Program-made: the position numbers and the translations under genes
Notes under the pieces: generated by a model
Databases searched by the model: none
The model's input: only the letters and a program-made list of their open reading frames with translations
What the model was told of the DNA's origin: nothing
Part shown: positions 11,919 through 13,241 of the stretch, piece after piece
Layout: each line of letters starts with the position of its first letter
Position numbering within the stretch: position 1 is the first letter of the stretch
Origin: Acidobacteriaceae bacterium UBA1795
GTDB taxonomy: Bacteria > Acidobacteriota > Terriglobia > Terriglobales > Acidobacteriaceae
Direction of reading: 5' to 3'
Length of the DNA stretch: 13,241 bases
Assembly (NCBI GenBank): GCA_002314435.1
Contig: DCFV01000046.1
Span: 1 to 13,241 of the forward strand

Positions 11919-13241
11919 TCAGTAAACGGTATTGTTGTCGTCGGTATGTGCGTCCATGAAGACCACATCCCAGGCCGTTCCGGTCACAGTCACGTACTGG
12001 TTATTGATCGACGAGCCGTCCGTGGTACTGAAGATATAGACCTGCCCGCCTTCGGCTACGTACACCTTGTGCAGGCCCGTCACCGCGGCAATTCCGGTAG
12101 CGTCTCCCACATACGGCTCCAGCATGGTCACGCTATTGGTGGAGGTGTTGTACATCGTCAGGCAGCCATAATCCAAGCCCTCAGCATAACGTTCGCCGCT
12201 GGTGCACTTGGTCATGGCGATCCAAAGCGTGTTGTCGTCGCCCAGAATCATGCGGCTCACGCCGCCCGGCGTCCCGTCGCTGATGGAAGCGGTGGAGGTG
12301 ATCGCGTTGTTGTTCAGGTTCACCACGGTCAGGTTTCCGGTAAACAGGCCGTCGGACAGCAATTGCTGGCCCACCACATACATTGTGGAGGAACTGATGA
12401 GCGCGTTGCTGGCGCCACCCGGAATTGCAATTGTGGTGAGATTCACGGTTGTGGGCAGTTTTCCCGAGGCCTGCCCTGCGGTAAAGATTGTGGGTGCAAC
12501 CGGGAGCAGCGAAATAGAAGATGCCGATCCGCCGCACTCCTGGCCACAGCTGAGCACGTAGGAGGTCGCACCGTCGGGCGAGAAGAGAGCCTTCACCGGG
12601 CGGTCAAAGACGAGCGGCGCACCGTAAGCGGTGCCAGTCGAGTCGGTGCTGTCAGGGCTCTGTGCTTGGAAAACGCACCACGAGGGCGCAGCCTGAGGTT
12701 CGCAATCCATGGCCGCTTTAGGCCAACTGCTGGAGCCACCGGCGTAGGCGACGGTCTGCGCCGCTGTGAGCTGGCGCAGGTAGTAAACGTAATTTGAGTT
12801 CTCCACGAAGGCGAGCACCGAGGTGCCTCCCGGGTTCACGCTGATCCTGTAAACGCCCGGCAGACTGAGGGTTGACAAGGTGCCTGAGGTGGGACTAGCG
12901 ACCGTAATGACGTGCGCCGCCTGGCTTGCGGCGAACAGAAAGTTCTCGTTGCGTGTGATGAAGACGCTGGCGGAGGTGCCGCTGAGCCCCTTGGCTGAGC
13001 TTGAACTCTCTTTGGCATAGTTGACCAGCGCGAAGCTGCCGTCTCCGTAGCCGTAGACGCCGGCGATCTGCTCTTCCGGCATGCTCTGGATGGAGATGGG
13101 GAGCGCACCGGAGTAGCCGCTGATGGAGTAGGTCACATTGGTATCGTTGTACTTGTACCGCGTGTCATAGTAGGCGTCGACGACCGCCAGACCGCCCTTG
13201 GAAAGGGTGCTCGGATTCTGAATGGCGATCATCACGCGGTA
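11919..13241 (-). CDS. Secreted beta-propeller-like protein, C-terminal 440 residues (5' end outside window)
   Basis: The frame is open to the right edge (codons ...Tyr-Arg-Val-Met-Ile-Ala), so the GTG at 13235 is most likely internal and the true start lies beyond the window. The visible part is rich in Ser, Thr, Gly and Asn with repeating beta-strand units, e.g. KALFSPDGATSYVL, TLWIAMTK and KVYVAEGGQVYIFST, like YncE or WD40-type propellers. Six cysteines fall in three close pairs (visible residues 180/189, 232/236, 346/360), which suggests disulfides and an extracytoplasmic location; any signal or lipobox would be in the missing N-terminus. It ends with DDNNTVY, 8 nt before the bshB1-like gene, so the two share a transcript. 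Function unknown; a binding or scaffold role is only a guess from the fold. Confidence 0.75.
   Translation of the reverse strand, partial: YRVMIAIQNPSTLSKGGLAVVDAYYDTRYKYNDTNVTYSISGYSGALPISIQSMPEEQIAGVYGYGDGSFALVNYAKESSSSAKGLSGTSASVFITRNENFLFAASQAAHVITVASPTSGTLSTLSLPGVYRISVNPGGTSVLAFVENSNYVYYLRQLTAAQTVAYAGGSSSWPKAAMDCEPQAAPSWCVFQAQSPDSTDSTGTAYGAPLVFDRPVKALFSPDGATSYVLSCGQECGGSASSISLLPVAPTIFTAGQASGKLPTTVNLTTIAIPGGASNALISSSTMYVVGQQLLSDGLFTGNLTVVNLNNNAITSTASISDGTPGGVSRMILGDDNTLWIAMTKCTSGERYAEGLDYGCLTMYNTSTNSVTMLEPYVGDATGIAAVTGLHKVYVAEGGQVYIFSTTDGSSINNQYVTVTGTAWDVVFMDAHTDDNNTVY

Noticed and set aside
12181..12561. Short frames on both strands inside the propeller gene
   Set aside because: They are out-of-frame shadows of the continuous 440-codon frame.

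Overview
The window looks like chromosomal DNA of a Gram-negative, GC-rich soil-type bacterium, most likely an acidobacterium (Acidobacteriaceae-like). This rests on the combination of a bacillithiol-type deacetylase (BshB1-like), a frataxin/CyaY homologue, an RND/HlyD-style periplasmic adaptor, an unusual secreted beta-propeller-like protein and frequent GTG/TTG starts. No rRNA, tRNA, phage, transposon or CRISPR sequence was seen, so the phylum is an inference from gene content. Nearly all genes lie on the minus strand; only the frataxin and aquaporin genes are on the plus strand.

Layout from left to right: (a) 1-851, minus strand: a small unknown protein (60 aa), a stand-alone Rossmann/3-hydroxyacyl-CoA-dehydrogenase-like NAD-binding domain (176 aa), and the start of a third gene running off the left edge. 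(b) 852-1030: promoter and a strong palindromic hairpin separating this group from an efflux cassette. (c) 1031-4977, minus strand: a tightly overlapping TetR regulator - HlyD adaptor - ABC ATPase - ABC-2 permease operon, resembling the E. coli cecR/ybhGFSR arrangement, with a clear palindromic operator at the promoter in front of the TetR gene. (d) 4978-5614: a gene-poor stretch with that operator, an 18-bp palindrome and one candidate 87-aa ORF. (e) 5615-5938, plus strand: frataxin-like cyaY, converging on pstS across a strong intrinsic terminator. (f) 6023-9262/9313, minus strand: phoB - phoR - pstS, a phosphate-sensing two-component system plus a periplasmic phosphate-binding protein, but without pstCAB or phoU alongside. 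(g) 9314-10320: regulatory gap, an AqpZ-type aquaporin on the plus strand and its terminator. (h) 10318-11070, minus strand: Tam-like SAM methyltransferase. (i) 11179-13241, minus strand: a secreted propeller-like protein (5' end outside the window) followed 8 nt later by the BshB1-like deacetylase.

Functionally the window is a mosaic of stress and homeostasis modules: drug/toxin efflux under autoregulation, iron/Fe-S handling, phosphate starvation response, water flux and low-molecular-weight-thiol synthesis. I see no dramatic new multi-gene system. The points most deserving follow-up are the catalytically degenerate dehydrogenase-like protein with its small partner, the unassigned 87-aa ORF, the frataxin outside its usual neighbourhood, the His-Arg-Asp-Asp variant in the deacetylase, and the cysteine-paired propeller co-transcribed with it.
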